Positions 19,612 to 31,588 are shown, numbered from the stretch's first letter. The stretch is 64,000 nt of DNA from Trichomonas tenax (GCA_023091735.1 JALKBU010000072.1:29931-93930), one strand, 5' to 3'. Translations and numbers: made by a program. The notes: a model not told the origin generated them from the sequence alone.

Positions 19612-22600
19612 ATGAATGCAAAAGGCTCCTTGATTCTTGAGCCTCAATTCGCATTATTTACACCAACGCATATCACAGCAGAATCCAAATTCACGTTTAG
19701 GATAATTAGCACAGCGAAAACTCAGCTACATTATCAATGGAGATCTTTTCCGACCGATGAAGAAGAATTAGAAGCTATTAACAATTTGGATTTGCAAGAC
19801 TCCAACGACAGAAATAAGGCACGAGAGTTAGTTATGTTCCATTCGCAAGTTTTTCGATTCGAAAATAACGAAAATCTAATCTGGCCTGGACAATTCGTAA
19901 ATTGCATTGCATATTTTCATCCCAATCTGTCTGTTAAGCATGATGATACTGCTTACTTGTACGTAATGGAAACAGGAGAGCGAATTCCGTTTCGTTTGCA
20001 AGGAACAGGACTTTCTCCTGAAGCAAAGTTCAGTGTATCATCAATTAACGTCGGACACGTCACTCTCGATTCTGTTATGGAATATGAAGTATTTCTTGAA
20101 AATACTGGTGAAGTTATTTGCAATTTCTCATTAACTCCAAAAAATGTGCAAAATCTTTTATTTGAGTTTACGCCAAGTTCAGGGCATATAGAAATCGGTG
20201 AGAAAGTTCCAATAAGAATCAAATTTACAGCAAATTACGTTGGCCAGTTCACTGAGACTTTCGAATTTCACATAAAAGGAGTCTCTCAGAATCATCCAAC
20301 GATAGGGCTATACGGCCGCGTTGTAGGACCGACGTTTTCTATTGATGTTGCAAGATTAGATTTTGGAAAAGTCAGTTATGGCTTTTTATACACAAAAACA
20401 TTCGAAATTTTGAACAAGTCTGAAATACCATTCGATTATTCTTTAGCATTATCGCATGATGGAACGTTTTCACGAAGAGAATTTTCAATATCTCCGCAAA
20501 CAGGATTAATAGGCAAATTCTCAAAGCAAATTGTTACGATCGAGTTCATACCTATGAAAGCACACGATTATAATTTACAATTAATTTTCAGTATTGATAA
20601 ATTCGGAGAAAATATGGCTAAGATTCCAATATCAGCTGAATGCGTTTCGCCCTCAGTCGTTCTTGTCAAAGATGTCATAAATTTGGGAAATATATTCATT
20701 GGTGCGGAATACAGAAGCAAACTTCAATTCAAGGATGACACTGATCTTCCTGCTAAATACGAATACATTCCAGCAACAGATTTATCGATGCTGCAAGCGA
20801 ATATAACTGTTTCTCATCCCAATGGTGTTATCAACGCGCACACGACGACCGATATGGACTTCGTAATTGTTCCAAAGCAACTTGGACCTTTGGATGTTGT
20901 TCAACACATCAGGTTCTTCGGAAGTGACAATCCTTTACTTCCTTTCTCAATCAAAGGAACCGTAACTGGCCCAAATATTCAGTTCTCGCAGGATAATATC
21001 AATTTCGGCAAGATTCAAGTTCTCAAAGATGTTTCTCATCAAGTCGTAATAACAAATACTTCCCAAATCAGCGCGAATTTCACTGCCTCAGTCGAATGTG
21101 ATAGTGAAAACTTTAGAATTGAACCAGCAGAAGGTTATATTCAAGCTGGTGGTCAATTCCCAGTTAATGTTATCGCTCAACTTGATGACACTGTTGAATT
21201 CAAAGGCAAAGTCGTTTTCAGATTCGAAAATTTGAATCCACTCTATATCAATCTCAAAGCTATAGGATCTGGATCTACAATTGTTCCATCAATCCCAATG
21301 ACATCATTAGATTTGGGAAATATCTTCACAAAGGTTCCTAACGTCAAGAAATTCACACTTACAAATCAAGGAAGAAGAAATCAAGAATTGAGATTTTCAA
21401 TTCAAAAGCCAAAACTTTCTTCTTCAGATGGTGTCAAGTTCTCTTGTACAATAACACCAGAAGTGCAGGTTCTTGCACCTGGTCAAGAAGTTAAATTCAC
21501 TCTCGCAGTTCAATCAGATAAAACAATCTCATTTACAGACGGAATTATGTGTCATGCAACTGTTGGTAAACAAAGACAAGAAATCTTCACATTATATCTC
21601 AAAGGAACATTCGTAAAGCCATTCATATCATTCAGCAAACAAGTCGTTACATTCACTCATGTTCATGATTCCGAAAAAGAAGAAGAATTAACAGGAAAAG
21701 AAAAATCATCTAAAAATATCACTCCACCAGCTGAATTGCTTCCTGTTCTCAAGAATTACTTCGAGATAATTAACTCTTCTAAGCTCGCGCTAACAGTTAA
21801 GACCGATTGTCCAATGCCTTTCAGCATTTCTGAAAATACATTCGTTTTGGAAGCAAATCAAAAGAAGAAACTCACGGTTACATTCGATCCAACATTCAAA
21901 GAGGATTATTCATGTGAAACTGTTAACAAGAAACTTGTCTTCACATACAAAGAGCATCCGCAAGTTTCTTCTCTCAATCTCCAAGGTACATTAATATTCC
22001 CGAACATCATCTTCAAGCCAGATAAAAAGATTGACTTCGGAATATTGCTTTATAACACAGAACAGTCAAAGGACGTAACAATGCAAAATCCAACAGATTT
22101 GCCGGTTGATTTCGTTTGGGAACTCTTCCCAGATGGCAATGGCGTTGATGTGAAGAATATTTTCGATATTTATCCAATCCGTGGACACATAGAACCAAGA
22201 TCTACTGATACAGTCCATATTTCTTTCTTCTCGCAAATGGATTCTGAAGGACGATCCACAACATTCCAAGGCAGAGCTGTTTGTCACGTTATTGGTGGTC
22301 CTGATTATACAATGAAGCTTGTTGGCGCTTCAGCCAACATTCAATACAAGCTTGATCCTGTTGAAATGAATCTTGGAGATATTGGATATCTCGACAATAT
22401 CAACACTTCTGTAACATTGACAAATTGCAGTGATGTACCGCTCAACTTCGCTGTAAAGATACCTAAAGGAACTGCTTTCACGACATTCGTTGTCACTCCA
22501 ACTGAAGGCACCATTCAAGTCAATGCTTTCCAGAAATTCAACATGATCATGACACCCGGACTTCCTCGTGAATTTGATGAAACATTCTTCATTAGAATCG

Positions 22601-25600
22601 GCCACTTCGATGAAGCGAGAGTTAATATCCGAGTTAATTGCTTCATACCTCAATGTAAGCTGTCTCTTCCAAGACATGAAACAGATCCACTTTTAATGCA
22701 ATATCATCAGAAGTTTGACAGCAAGAAATTGTCGAATGTCAGAAGAAGAGATGCTTTGGTTCTCACATCAACAGCAACACCAATCGAAGAAGAGGAAGAA
22801 GAAGATGTTGTCGAGAAACAACCAACAGATGAAGATCTCGCGGAAATTGAAAAACAATTATTGATCCAGAAACTCACAAACAAACAAATGTTCGATCAAT
22901 CAACGTTAAGGAGACGCAGACAAAAAGGTGAACCCGTCCCTGTTTATGAAGGATATGTTGCTTCAAGATTTGTCCTCGATATGGACAAGATTGTATTCGG
23001 AAAGAAAGAAACATACAAGTTTACAATCACTTCTATGGCTTCTTCGCCAATTTCTTTTGAATTGGTCACAAAAGAAATGATTGATTCTGGATTCACAATT
23101 GAGCCATCTTCATTCAAAGATGTTCAGCCAAACACGCCAATTGAAGTTCTTGTAACATTCGATATCAAGAAGAAAAGTCCGGATTTAAACGGTGATGTTG
23201 AATTCACTCTTCCGCTCTTGTTCAATATTGATTATGCCTATATCATATTCTTCAAGGCCAAATTGCAGAAGCCAACACTCAATCTTTCGCGGACTCATTT
23301 CGACTTCGGCACAACAATTGTTGGCCAAACATATACGATGACACTTCAACTGCAAAACATGAATACAGTCCCTGTTGAATTCAAGTTCAGTGATGCCCAA
23401 TATTCTAATGTTTTGCAAAGAAGCATTGCCAAAGATCCGGGCTTTATCAGTGTTTTTACTGCTTCTCCATCATTTGGTATTCTTCCACCTGTTTCTTTCC
23501 AAAACATTGACATTTCATTCCTTCCAACGCAGGAAAAGAACTATTCGATGCAGTTCCCAATAGACATCAAATACAACAACCATACAGTATTTGTTACATT
23601 GAAAGGCCAAGGCGTACAACTGAAGGTTACATTTGATCCACCGGAGCTTCATCTTCCACCAATATTGCCATTCAGTGATCCATCGCAGATCCAAGTGAAG
23701 ATGGTGAATCCAACAGGATATCCAATCGAAGTCATTGCAACTCAGTTCGACTTACAACTATTGATCGAAGAAGAGTCGGCAAAGAGAAACATGACTTTGG
23801 ATAACTCGCAAACTATCAGCGAATCAGAACTTCTCAAACAAGTTCCTCAGCAGACAACACCACAAGCACCCGCAGTATCCAAATTCTCCATTTGTGTTAT
23901 TGTTCATGGTACTTCAGGAAGTGGAAGAACAACAATCAGTAATTTAGTTTCCAAATATCTCGGAAATGTTCCAATTATCTCTGTTAAACAGCTATGGCAG
24001 GAATTGCTCAAGCAAACAGACCCTGCTCCTTTACAAGCAGACTTTGTTTCCACATTTTCTGATAGAATAACACAACCTGATTGCGCCAATGGATTTGTCA
24101 TTGATGGTCTCGATGGACTTCCAGAAAATGATGAACTTGAACAATTCTACACTCATTGCTTGAAGACAAAGAACATTTGGGATGATGTCTTGAAGAATCC
24201 ATTTAACCAATATCAGCATCAGTCATTATCTGCTGCAGAACAAGCACTTTCTTATATTCTTGCTGCTCTTGATGGTCACTATGTTTTCATGGTTGCTCTT
24301 CATGCAACAGAAGACGTCTTAAACGAACGCAAGGAAGCAATGGCTTCACAGGAAAGAAGAAGGAAACGTCACGAAGCAGCTGCTGAAAAAGTTGCTCTTT
24401 TCAAGATGTCCGAAGAAGATTATCTTAAACTCAATGAAGAGGAGCGCCAAGCAGTTGATAAGAAGAGAGAATCATACAGAAGAAGAATCCTGAAGCAAGC
24501 AATCGAAAATGATGCCGAAAAGGGAATTGTCAATGCTGACGTTGATTTAATGTCATCGAGGAGACGTTCATCTTCACATAGATCATCCAAAGACAAAGGT
24601 GGTGACAAGAAGGAACGTAGAGAGTCATCTGCAAAGGATAAGAAGGAAAAGTCGCCAATCAAGGATGAAAGAAGGAGGCACTCTAAAGAAAAGAGAAGTT
24701 CATCAACTAAAGGCGACAGAGAAGAGAAAGAATCCAAAGAATCATCATCAAGGCGTGAAAAAGATTCAAAGGATCCACGCCGACGCGAGAAAGACAGCGG
24801 ACTCAAGTCTCCAAAGGGTGAGAACCCAGACAAGAAGAAGATCAGATCTCTCAAAGCAATGCCGTCAGATCCGATTCAACGCGACATTATTGCTTTCACA
24901 TTCACTCTCGGAACGATTGTCCAGAGGCTGAAAGATGGTGGAGAACAATTTGCGGCTATTGATCCACATGATATCATGAAAGAGAACACATTGCCATCAG
25001 CAATGGCATCGAAGCAATCTTTTACACCTCCTGAAGCGCTTGGACTCGCTTCTGCAACACCAAACTCGAAGGCCTCAAAGTCGCAATTTCTTGATGATAA
25101 TATAGCTCAACCAGTGATGTCTTCAATGAACTGTATCTTGATTGAATCCGGTGCAAACAAACCAGAGGAAGCAAATAACTACATCATAGAATTCATCCCA
25201 CAGATCAACCAACTCAAGGAGAAAGCGTTCACACGCTTAATCCCTGCAGCAAGAATCACTCTTCCTGATCCTTCCACACTGATGAAAGCGACATTATCAC
25301 AAATGCCGAAATACTTCTCTATCGTTGTCGATGAGCCCTTCACTCCAGAGCAAATCAACACTCAGCATGTTATGCGTCCGGATTCAACAACAAAGAGTGG
25401 ACGTAAGTCAAGGACAAGACGAGATAGATCAAACGAACCTCTTTTCGCAGAAGATTACGATCTTTCTAAGAGAACACCAGTTTGGAAGATTGATCCAAAC
25501 TCATCTCAAGTGTTGACAATCCAATTTGATGCACAGCTCGCTGGAACATACAAGGATAACATCATTTTCCAGCTCATCAATGGCCGAAGTGATATCGCAA

Positions 25601-28600
25601 AGCTTCGTGTTATTGGGCAATGCGCATATCCTGATATAACACGTGATCTTAAGCTTTTGTTCCCGAAGAGAGTTCCAAGACTTGATAGCAAGACGGAGAT
25701 GGCATTTGTTGCTGATCAAGGACAATTCTACTTCGGCTCTCTTCTCGTTGTTAAAGACAGAAATCCAAAGGCTCCACCAGCTTATAGACAAGCTATAACT
25801 CTCACAAATCCATCATTATTCCCTGTCGATCTCTCTGCATTTTTGATGGCGAATCCACCAAAGTCTCCATGGGTTATCGAAAAGCCAACACTAACAATAG
25901 AGCCTGGACAGAATGCTGAATTCTCATTCGGTATCCATCCAACACAACCAGATGTTTATCACAACACTGTTGTCTTCTTCATCAAGGATCATCCTGAGCC
26001 ATTCACGCTCCCAATCGGTGCTGAAGGCTGTGTACCAACAATTGACATCAACAATGTTAATCTCGAGTTCGAGAAGTTGCTGCTTAATCAAACAAAGACA
26101 TTGACAATCGAAATAAAGAATCCAGGAAAGATTCCAGCAGCTTGGCGTCTTAAGGGTCAGCAGCAGCTTGGCACAAACTTCACTTTCAACTTCACAGAAG
26201 GAATTCTTAATCCACGCGGTTCGTTCACAATCACTGTTGTTTTCACATCCAACAAACCATTGGCTGTTAAGAAAGCAATCCAAATCGAAGTCCTCGACAA
26301 AGATAACTCTCACGTTTTCTCTACAAAGAATATCAATATATCCGCTGAAGCATTTGATGTTAACTTCGACTTCCAGTATCCAAAGGGCTTAGATCACTTA
26401 CAATTCGGAATGATGAAAGTTTCTCAACAGAAATCAATCGCCGTCACACTCAAGAATAAAGGAAAATATCCTTCATTCTTCAAGATAACAGTAACAGGTG
26501 CTAAGATCCAGAAATTGTTCACTATTACGCCAAATGAAGGAACGCTTAATTCTGCTGATAAACCACTTTCCATTAACTTCACATTCACAAGTCCACGTCT
26601 CGTTTCTTATGCGAATTCCAAAGGACTTGCATTGGTAATCACTGATTCGTTGACAAACACAGTTACAGCAACCCTTCCTTTGCCTTTCTCTGCACAAACA
26701 GTTTATAGCTCATTTGTTATCAATCCAACAGGAACAATTGATTTTGGCGCATTAGCAGCAAATGAACAACTAACGAAACAGATAACAATCGAGAACAACG
26801 GTTCATTCCCATTCGAATACGATATACAGCCGAAGCTAGAACCAGTTGATCCAAAGGAACATCAGGCAACGAAAGGGAAAAAGAAGACAGCTGCAAAACC
26901 GGCGACACCTGCAAGAAAAGTTGGAAGAGGAAAGGAAAAGTCTGTTTTATGTGGAAATTACATTGTTGTTCCTTCACAACAAGTTATTCCTCCTGGACAA
27001 AAGGTTACAATAGATATCGATTTCCAGTCTGCAACTGATGGAACATTTGATTCAACTGCTTTGATTTCTATCACTGATGTCGACACAACAAAGACTCCAG
27101 GACCAATACCAATCTTATTCCACGCAACTGTTCATACTCCTGCAATCACAACGCATGACTTTGAGAAGATCTTTGTTGGAACAATGTTATCCTTGAGATG
27201 CGATATATCCAAGAACCCACAGACTGCTTTCTTAGAGGACGAACAAGTTTTGTATTTCGCTGCAAGAATCATTGGACAAAAGACAGAAGTTCCAATGTGT
27301 TTAACAAATCCTCTTCCTATTCCTTGCACAGTTGATTTGACTCTGAAGCCGAATGCTAAAGGAAAAGCAGCATTACAAAACTTCCCATTTGACATCAATG
27401 AGAAAACAGTTACAATCGGACCAAACGGTAAATATACAGTTAATGTTTCATTCCTTCCAACACTTTCAGAAAAGTTCCTTGCAACATGCGAAGCTGTTGT
27501 TAGAGGAAATGCAAATGGAGAAGGAAGAATGTTGAAATTTGGACTCGAAGGAACAGGAACATTACCAGCAATCACTGTTGTTGGAGAAAAGGATAAACCA
27601 GGAAAGAACGGTGTTATTGCAATCAATCTTGGGAAGACATTGATCGGATTCACGAAGGAGAAAACGATTTGCCTTGCAAATGAAGGTATGATTCCTGCGA
27701 AGCTTTCTATATCAGCAAAAGCTTCTCCTGACTTTGAACTCAACAACGTTGATTCAGCGCAAGAATTCGTTCTTGATCCTGGTCACAGATTCAATCTTCC
27801 TGTGGTTTATTCACCACAAAAGGTCAGAAAAGGACAGTTCGATATCAATGTTTCGGTCATTGACAACTTGAAGTCCAATATCTCTCTTTCTATCACAGCT
27901 GAAGGCTTCAGTGAAGATGTTATCTTCGAAGGACTTCAGGAAGATGAATCAGATCTTTACTTCCGCGATAATGTTGTTGGCAGACAACAACAAGCGACAT
28001 TCGTTATGCATAATGTCTCTCAGAACCACATCAAGTTCAACTGGCCTGCGCATGCTGACTTCTCGTTCTCTCCACGTGTTGGTCACCTCAGGATGGGCCA
28101 ACGTAAGACAATCACCGTCACATTCTTCACTGATAAGCCTGTGAAGCATAATGGCGTTAAAATCGCATGTCAGTGGCAGAAAATTGACTTCGTTAATCCA
28201 TCAGCACATGATTGGGATGACAGCATGAAGGTCATCAAGTTTGTCACGAAAGGAAGCCTCAAGCAACAAGACAGCCAGAAAGAACTTGCAGCTAAACAAG
28301 AAGCATCGAAGGCTAAATCACTGAAATTACCAAACGGAGGAAAGAAGCCAATCCACGAACAAATCGAACCACTTAACATTCCAGATCCAACAGACAATGA
28401 GATCGTTAAAGTTGTTGAAATCAAACCAGAGCCAGAGAACACTCCTCAACCAGTTAAATGCAAAGATCTTGTTCTCAGGGTATTCGCAATCAGCGATTTC
28501 ATCAAATACCATTGCGATACACAAGATATTTCATTCTCGCCAACAATGATGTACCAGAAAAGATCCTACGAAGTCAAATTGACAAACACATCAGGAATCA

Positions 28601-29226
28601 GATTCGAATACACATGGCAAGTTGAGGACTTCAAAGCTATCAGAACAGCTTCTCAAAATGTTCCATTTTCAGTTATTCCGTCAACAGGTTTCATCGATGC
28701 TGGATCTGCCACAACATTCTCTGTTAACTTTGAGCCTGAAGAAGTTGATGACTTTACAGCTAAACTCGTTTGCCAAATTCCATATCTCTCTCAGATGGAG
28801 CCTCCAGCAATTGTCGTTTCTGGCCTCTCAAGACGTCCACTCTGCCACTTCAATGTCGAGATGAGCGATTATATCTCTGCAGGAAGAAGACACCCAGACT
28901 ATACAGATGTTCTTCCTGAGGATATCAGAGTTGTTGAACTATTCTCAACTGGCATTGGAAAGCGCACCACCAAGAAATTCGAAGTTATCAATCCAACAGC
29001 TTCTTCATACGAAGTCAATTGGTCCAAAGTTGGAGCACAGAATCCTAAAGACCCAATTGTTTGCGATACGCCAGCAGCCCTCGTTTCCAGCGGAAAGAGG
29101 TATATGGTTGCATTCTCTTATCTACCTACATCATCCAGAATTGTTGAATCACAATGGGACTTCCATATCCCAGAACATGGTGTCACAGTTCATTTCTTAA
29201 TTGTCGGAAGAATTGTTCCAAAGTAA
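19612..29226 (+). CDS. HYDIN: HYDIN orthologue, central-pair axonemal protein
   Basis: The 3204-residue product is built of many ASH/MSP-like immunoglobulin domains, each with the 'F..V..G.....I.N.....F.....P..G.I......I...F.P' pattern (for example INVGHVTLDSVMEYEVFLEN, LDFGKVSYGFLYTKTFEILN). At about residues 1423-1600 an adenylate-kinase-like domain is inserted, with P-loop GTSGSGRT and a FVIDGLDGLP strand. HYDIN has such a domain, which separates it from DLEC1 or CFAP74. A Lys/Arg/Ser-rich linker (about 1645-1745) follows. HYDIN sits on the C2 side of the central pair and is needed for flagellar beating. The protein is shorter than the vertebrate form (about 5100 residues). One frame, no stops; the TAA end is standard. 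Confidence 0.96.
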   Translation: MNAKGSLILEPQFALFTPTHITAESKFTFRIISTAKTQLHYQWRSFPTDEEELEAINNLDLQDSNDRNKARELVMFHSQVFRFENNENLIWPGQFVNCIAYFHPNLSVKHDDTAYLYVMETGERIPFRLQGTGLSPEAKFSVSSINVGHVTLDSVMEYEVFLENTGEVICNFSLTPKNVQNLLFEFTPSSGHIEIGEKVPIRIKFTANYVGQFTETFEFHIKGVSQNHPTIGLYGRVVGPTFSIDVARLDFGKVSYGFLYTKTFEILNKSEIPFDYSLALSHDGTFSRREFSISPQTGLIGKFSKQIVTIEFIPMKAHDYNLQLIFSIDKFGENMAKIPISAECVSPSVVLVKDVINLGNIFIGAEYRSKLQFKDDTDLPAKYEYIPATDLSMLQANITVSHPNGVINAHTTTDMDFVIVPKQLGPLDVVQHIRFFGSDNPLLPFSIKGTVTGPNIQFSQDNINFGKIQVLKDVSHQVVITNTSQISANFTASVECDSENFRIEPAEGYIQAGGQFPVNVIAQLDDTVEFKGKVVFRFENLNPLYINLKAIGSGSTIVPSIPMTSLDLGNIFTKVPNVKKFTLTNQGRRNQELRFSIQKPKLSSSDGVKFSCTITPEVQVLAPGQEVKFTLAVQSDKTISFTDGIMCHATVGKQRQEIFTLYLKGTFVKPFISFSKQVVTFTHVHDSEKEEELTGKEKSSKNITPPAELLPVLKNYFEIINSSKLALTVKTDCPMPFSISENTFVLEANQKKKLTVTFDPTFKEDYSCETVNKKLVFTYKEHPQVSSLNLQGTLIFPNIIFKPDKKIDFGILLYNTEQSKDVTMQNPTDLPVDFVWELFPDGNGVDVKNIFDIYPIRGHIEPRSTDTVHISFFSQMDSEGRSTTFQGRAVCHVIGGPDYTMKLVGASANIQYKLDPVEMNLGDIGYLDNINTSVTLTNCSDVPLNFAVKIPKGTAFTTFVVTPTEGTIQVNAFQKFNMIMTPGLPREFDETFFIRIGHFDEARVNIRVNCFIPQCKLSLPRHETDPLLMQYHQKFDSKKLSNVRRRDALVLTSTATPIEEEEEEDVVEKQPTDEDLAEIEKQLLIQKLTNKQMFDQSTLRRRRQKGEPVPVYEGYVASRFVLDMDKIVFGKKETYKFTITSMASSPISFELVTKEMIDSGFTIEPSSFKDVQPNTPIEVLVTFDIKKKSPDLNGDVEFTLPLLFNIDYAYIIFFKAKLQKPTLNLSRTHFDFGTTIVGQTYTMTLQLQNMNTVPVEFKFSDAQYSNVLQRSIAKDPGFISVFTASPSFGILPPVSFQNIDISFLPTQEKNYSMQFPIDIKYNNHTVFVTLKGQGVQLKVTFDPPELHLPPILPFSDPSQIQVKMVNPTGYPIEVIATQFDLQLLIEEESAKRNMTLDNSQTISESELLKQVPQQTTPQAPAVSKFSICVIVHGTSGSGRTTISNLVSKYLGNVPIISVKQLWQELLKQTDPAPLQADFVSTFSDRITQPDCANGFVIDGLDGLPENDELEQFYTHCLKTKNIWDDVLKNPFNQYQHQSLSAAEQALSYILAALDGHYVFMVALHATEDVLNERKEAMASQERRRKRHEAAAEKVALFKMSEEDYLKLNEEERQAVDKKRESYRRRILKQAIENDAEKGIVNADVDLMSSRRRSSSHRSSKDKGGDKKERRESSAKDKKEKSPIKDERRRHSKEKRSSSTKGDREEKESKESSSRREKDSKDPRRREKDSGLKSPKGENPDKKKIRSLKAMPSDPIQRDIIAFTFTLGTIVQRLKDGGEQFAAIDPHDIMKENTLPSAMASKQSFTPPEALGLASATPNSKASKSQFLDDNIAQPVMSSMNCILIESGANKPEEANNYIIEFIPQINQLKEKAFTRLIPAARITLPDPSTLMKATLSQMPKYFSIVVDEPFTPEQINTQHVMRPDSTTKSGRKSRTRRDRSNEPLFAEDYDLSKRTPVWKIDPNSSQVLTIQFDAQLAGTYKDNIIFQLINGRSDIAKLRVIGQCAYPDITRDLKLLFPKRVPRLDSKTEMAFVADQGQFYFGSLLVVKDRNPKAPPAYRQAITLTNPSLFPVDLSAFLMANPPKSPWVIEKPTLTIEPGQNAEFSFGIHPTQPDVYHNTVVFFIKDHPEPFTLPIGAEGCVPTIDINNVNLEFEKLLLNQTKTLTIEIKNPGKIPAAWRLKGQQQLGTNFTFNFTEGILNPRGSFTITVVFTSNKPLAVKKAIQIEVLDKDNSHVFSTKNINISAEAFDVNFDFQYPKGLDHLQFGMMKVSQQKSIAVTLKNKGKYPSFFKITVTGAKIQKLFTITPNEGTLNSADKPLSINFTFTSPRLVSYANSKGLALVITDSLTNTVTATLPLPFSAQTVYSSFVINPTGTIDFGALAANEQLTKQITIENNGSFPFEYDIQPKLEPVDPKEHQATKGKKKTAAKPATPARKVGRGKEKSVLCGNYIVVPSQQVIPPGQKVTIDIDFQSATDGTFDSTALISITDVDTTKTPGPIPILFHATVHTPAITTHDFEKIFVGTMLSLRCDISKNPQTAFLEDEQVLYFAARIIGQKTEVPMCLTNPLPIPCTVDLTLKPNAKGKAALQNFPFDINEKTVTIGPNGKYTVNVSFLPTLSEKFLATCEAVVRGNANGEGRMLKFGLEGTGTLPAITVVGEKDKPGKNGVIAINLGKTLIGFTKEKTICLANEGMIPAKLSISAKASPDFELNNVDSAQEFVLDPGHRFNLPVVYSPQKVRKGQFDINVSVIDNLKSNISLSITAEGFSEDVIFEGLQEDESDLYFRDNVVGRQQQATFVMHNVSQNHIKFNWPAHADFSFSPRVGHLRMGQRKTITVTFFTDKPVKHNGVKIACQWQKIDFVNPSAHDWDDSMKVIKFVTKGSLKQQDSQKELAAKQEASKAKSLKLPNGGKKPIHEQIEPLNIPDPTDNEIVKVVEIKPEPENTPQPVKCKDLVLRVFAISDFIKYHCDTQDISFSPTMMYQKRSYEVKLTNTSGIRFEYTWQVEDFKAIRTASQNVPFSVIPSTGFIDAGSATTFSVNFEPEEVDDFTAKLVCQIPYLSQMEPPAIVVSGLSRRPLCHFNVEMSDYISAGRRHPDYTDVLPEDIRVVELFSTGIGKRTTKKFEVINPTASSYEVNWSKVGAQNPKDPIVCDTPAALVSSGKRYMVAFSYLPTSSRIVESQWDFHIPEHGVTVHFLIVGRIVPK

Positions 29227-29373
29227 TTATGAGAATTTTTTTATAATTTATTATGTGTGTATAAAACTTTATTTTGTATTTTTACTACCTGAAGAACTTT
29301 ATATCTGATCTCTTCATGATCAAAAAAATGTCTTTGATGATAAGAAAAATGATAATAAACTATTTACTGTGAT

Positions 29374-29663
29374 TCATGCTTTTTTTTTTGATGACTTGGA
29401 AGAAGATGAGGAAGAGAATGAAGAAGATGACGATGTATGAATTGATGATGATGAATCCTCATCATCATTCTTTTGTGATTTCTGAGGTTGCTGAGGTGGT
29501 GGCTGTTGTGGTTGTGGAGGAATTTGTAGTGGTGCTGCATTTGAAAATGGCTGTTGATATGGTGATTGCTGAGGTTGATATAGACTTTGTGGAGTTTGAT
29601 ATTATTGCTGTTGATATCCTTGTGGAGGGGCATAACCATTAGGAGGTGGCTGATTGCCTTTTA
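29374..29663 (-). pseudogene. Gln/Pro-rich C-terminal fragment with in-frame TAA
   Basis: A minus-strand frame encodes NGYAPPQGYQQQ, a TAA at 29602-29604, then YQTPQSLYQPQQSPYQQ, a P/Q run, an acidic NDDED patch, a long Ser run and KSSKKKA before TGA at 29374-29376. The low-complexity pattern continues unchanged across the TAA, which stands where Gln (CAA) is expected. No convincing start codon lies upstream. Function unknown; such tails occur in RNA-binding and transcription proteins. Confidence 0.55.
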
Positions 29664-31454
29664 TTATTTGTAATATGTTATTATGTTGTTGGCATGTGAT
29701 ATATTTATAATAAATATTGCTATTTACTCAATAATAAGCTGATATCAAATTGTTAACGATAAATATGAAACGATATCATATATGTTTAACACTACAACTA
29801 TGTATGACATCGCATAAGAGTTATATTTGCCCATACATGTTTAATCTGGTTCTGACCCCCAGAGTTGATACACTTCTGTGATATTCATTTGCAATTTGTA
29901 GCAATAATGATTTTTTATTGTAGAAAACATCATTGCATGTCATTGGTTGGCATGAAAATCACACTAAAAAGCTTAATTATATCTAGTGTCTGAATTGTCA
30001 AATATTTTTGTTTTACATGTCATATTGAAAGTTTACATGACAGTTTATAAAAAACATGTATTAATCGGTTTAAACCATAGAATATTAGTCATATATGATT
30101 GTTGATATATATTTCACAGTCTAATGATTTTATGCTAAAATTGAATTAGCATTCAATTTTTATAAAAATATTTTTACATTTTAATTAGATGATTCTATGG
30201 TAACAATAGTATAGATATATAATTTCATATTTTTATTAGATTGAAAATTTTGAATTAATATTTAAATCATATTTTTTGTTTGCTGTCAGTTGAAAACTAG
30301 TGAATAATGTAGTATTTTTATATCACAAGAATATTATCACATCGAAAATCAAATTCATTTTCTATTACTATTCAAAATATTTGTTTAGTACTCAAATATT
30401 GACTTTTGTTATGGCCTTTCAATTTGTTTGAATAACCTTCAGAATCAATTGAAAGATCTTTCAATCAATTGAGAACTTTGAGAGCTGGGCGTGTTTGACA
30501 CCTACCACAGAAAAAATCGGACTCTCAGACTACAATGTTTTGATAGCAAAATTCCAATAATTTTTGTCTAAGGAGAACAGATTTAGCACATCGACGATAG
30601 TGAAAGCCACCATTAGTGAATCACGCTGTTAAACAGATATTTATAAAAATGTAACAAAACTGGCTTTTGTCATGATTTAAATAAATATAGCAAAATTAGA
30701 GTGCATTTTTATTATCATTGATATAAGCTGCAAACAAAGCTTGATTAACTGCTTTTCCCGTCATGAATTCATTAGGTATTATATTCTTCAACAAAATTAT
30801 CGTCATATTTTGTAGATTACATAGCAAGTAAATCGACAAATCTCAAGAATAATATCGGGTAAACTTTGAATGAATAATATACATGTATATAGCAAAAACA
30901 TCATTTGAACTTTGGAATATGTCAAATTTGATTTTACATGTCAAAATTAAATTTCGACCGTTAACACCTTTTTATCACACTCTAAGAAGGTAAATAGAAT
31001 GTATAATCTATGTAGTCAGCAATTTTTATGATAAAGTTTGCCAAAATCTAATTTTTGAAATGTCAATATCTGATCTTTTCATTTACCGATAACATGATGT
31101 TTTGACCCCCTAGTCATCCTCACCCTAAGAAGTGGGAGGGAAAGTCGAACGTAAGCCAGGCATAAAAACAAATATTCGAAGAAATGAACTATTAGCAAAT
31201 CGCAAAAACTCAACAAAATGTTACAAAATACAATTCATTCTAATCTCTACTAAAAATTACATATATATTACAATTTTTCTATATTACTCACAGATAAAGA
31301 GATATTGTTCAAATAATGTTCATTATTTAGAAAAACAACAATTTCTCGAAATTTACTCGATTAATCTCCAATTTTTATTTGGTAAAGCAGTTGCATATAT
31401 ACAACCCAGTTGATATCGAAAAGGTCCCGAGAAATCTAATTATATAAACTGCTG
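29664..31454. other. Long noncoding region
   Basis: About 1.8 kb without a supported gene. It contains an 18-bp perfect palindrome (30448-30465, ATTGAAAGATCTTTCAAT) and TTTTACATGTCA motifs at about 30012 and 30931. An open frame at 31132-31413 has no family features and a composition like the flanking DNA. Confidence 0.5.
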
Positions 31455-31588
31455 TTCAAAATATGGGACTGAGAAAAAATTCTCTAGAGTTTGCACACTC
31501 TGTTGGCTCGGTCTTTGCCCCTTCTGGCGCAACATATACTTGACAGGGTAAGACACTCATCAAAATGGGGTCAGTCCCGTATTTTGAA
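31455..31588. repeat. 134-bp short inverted-repeat element
   Basis: TTCAAAATATGGGACTGA (31455-31472) and its reverse complement (31571-31588) differ at one base. They enclose a more GC-rich 98-bp core and end about 120 bp before the next gene. It could be a small MITE or a promoter-linked stem. Confidence 0.6.

Noticed and set aside
24420..24854. Minus-strand ORFs inside HYDIN
   Set aside because: Mirror translations of the Lys/Arg/Ser-rich linker and other coding sequence.
29376..29642. Plus-strand Met/Val-rich ORF
   Set aside because: It is the antisense of the Gln/Pro-rich fragment.
31132..31413. 93-codon plus-strand ORF
   Set aside because: Starts with GTG-like context, low complexity, no support as a gene.
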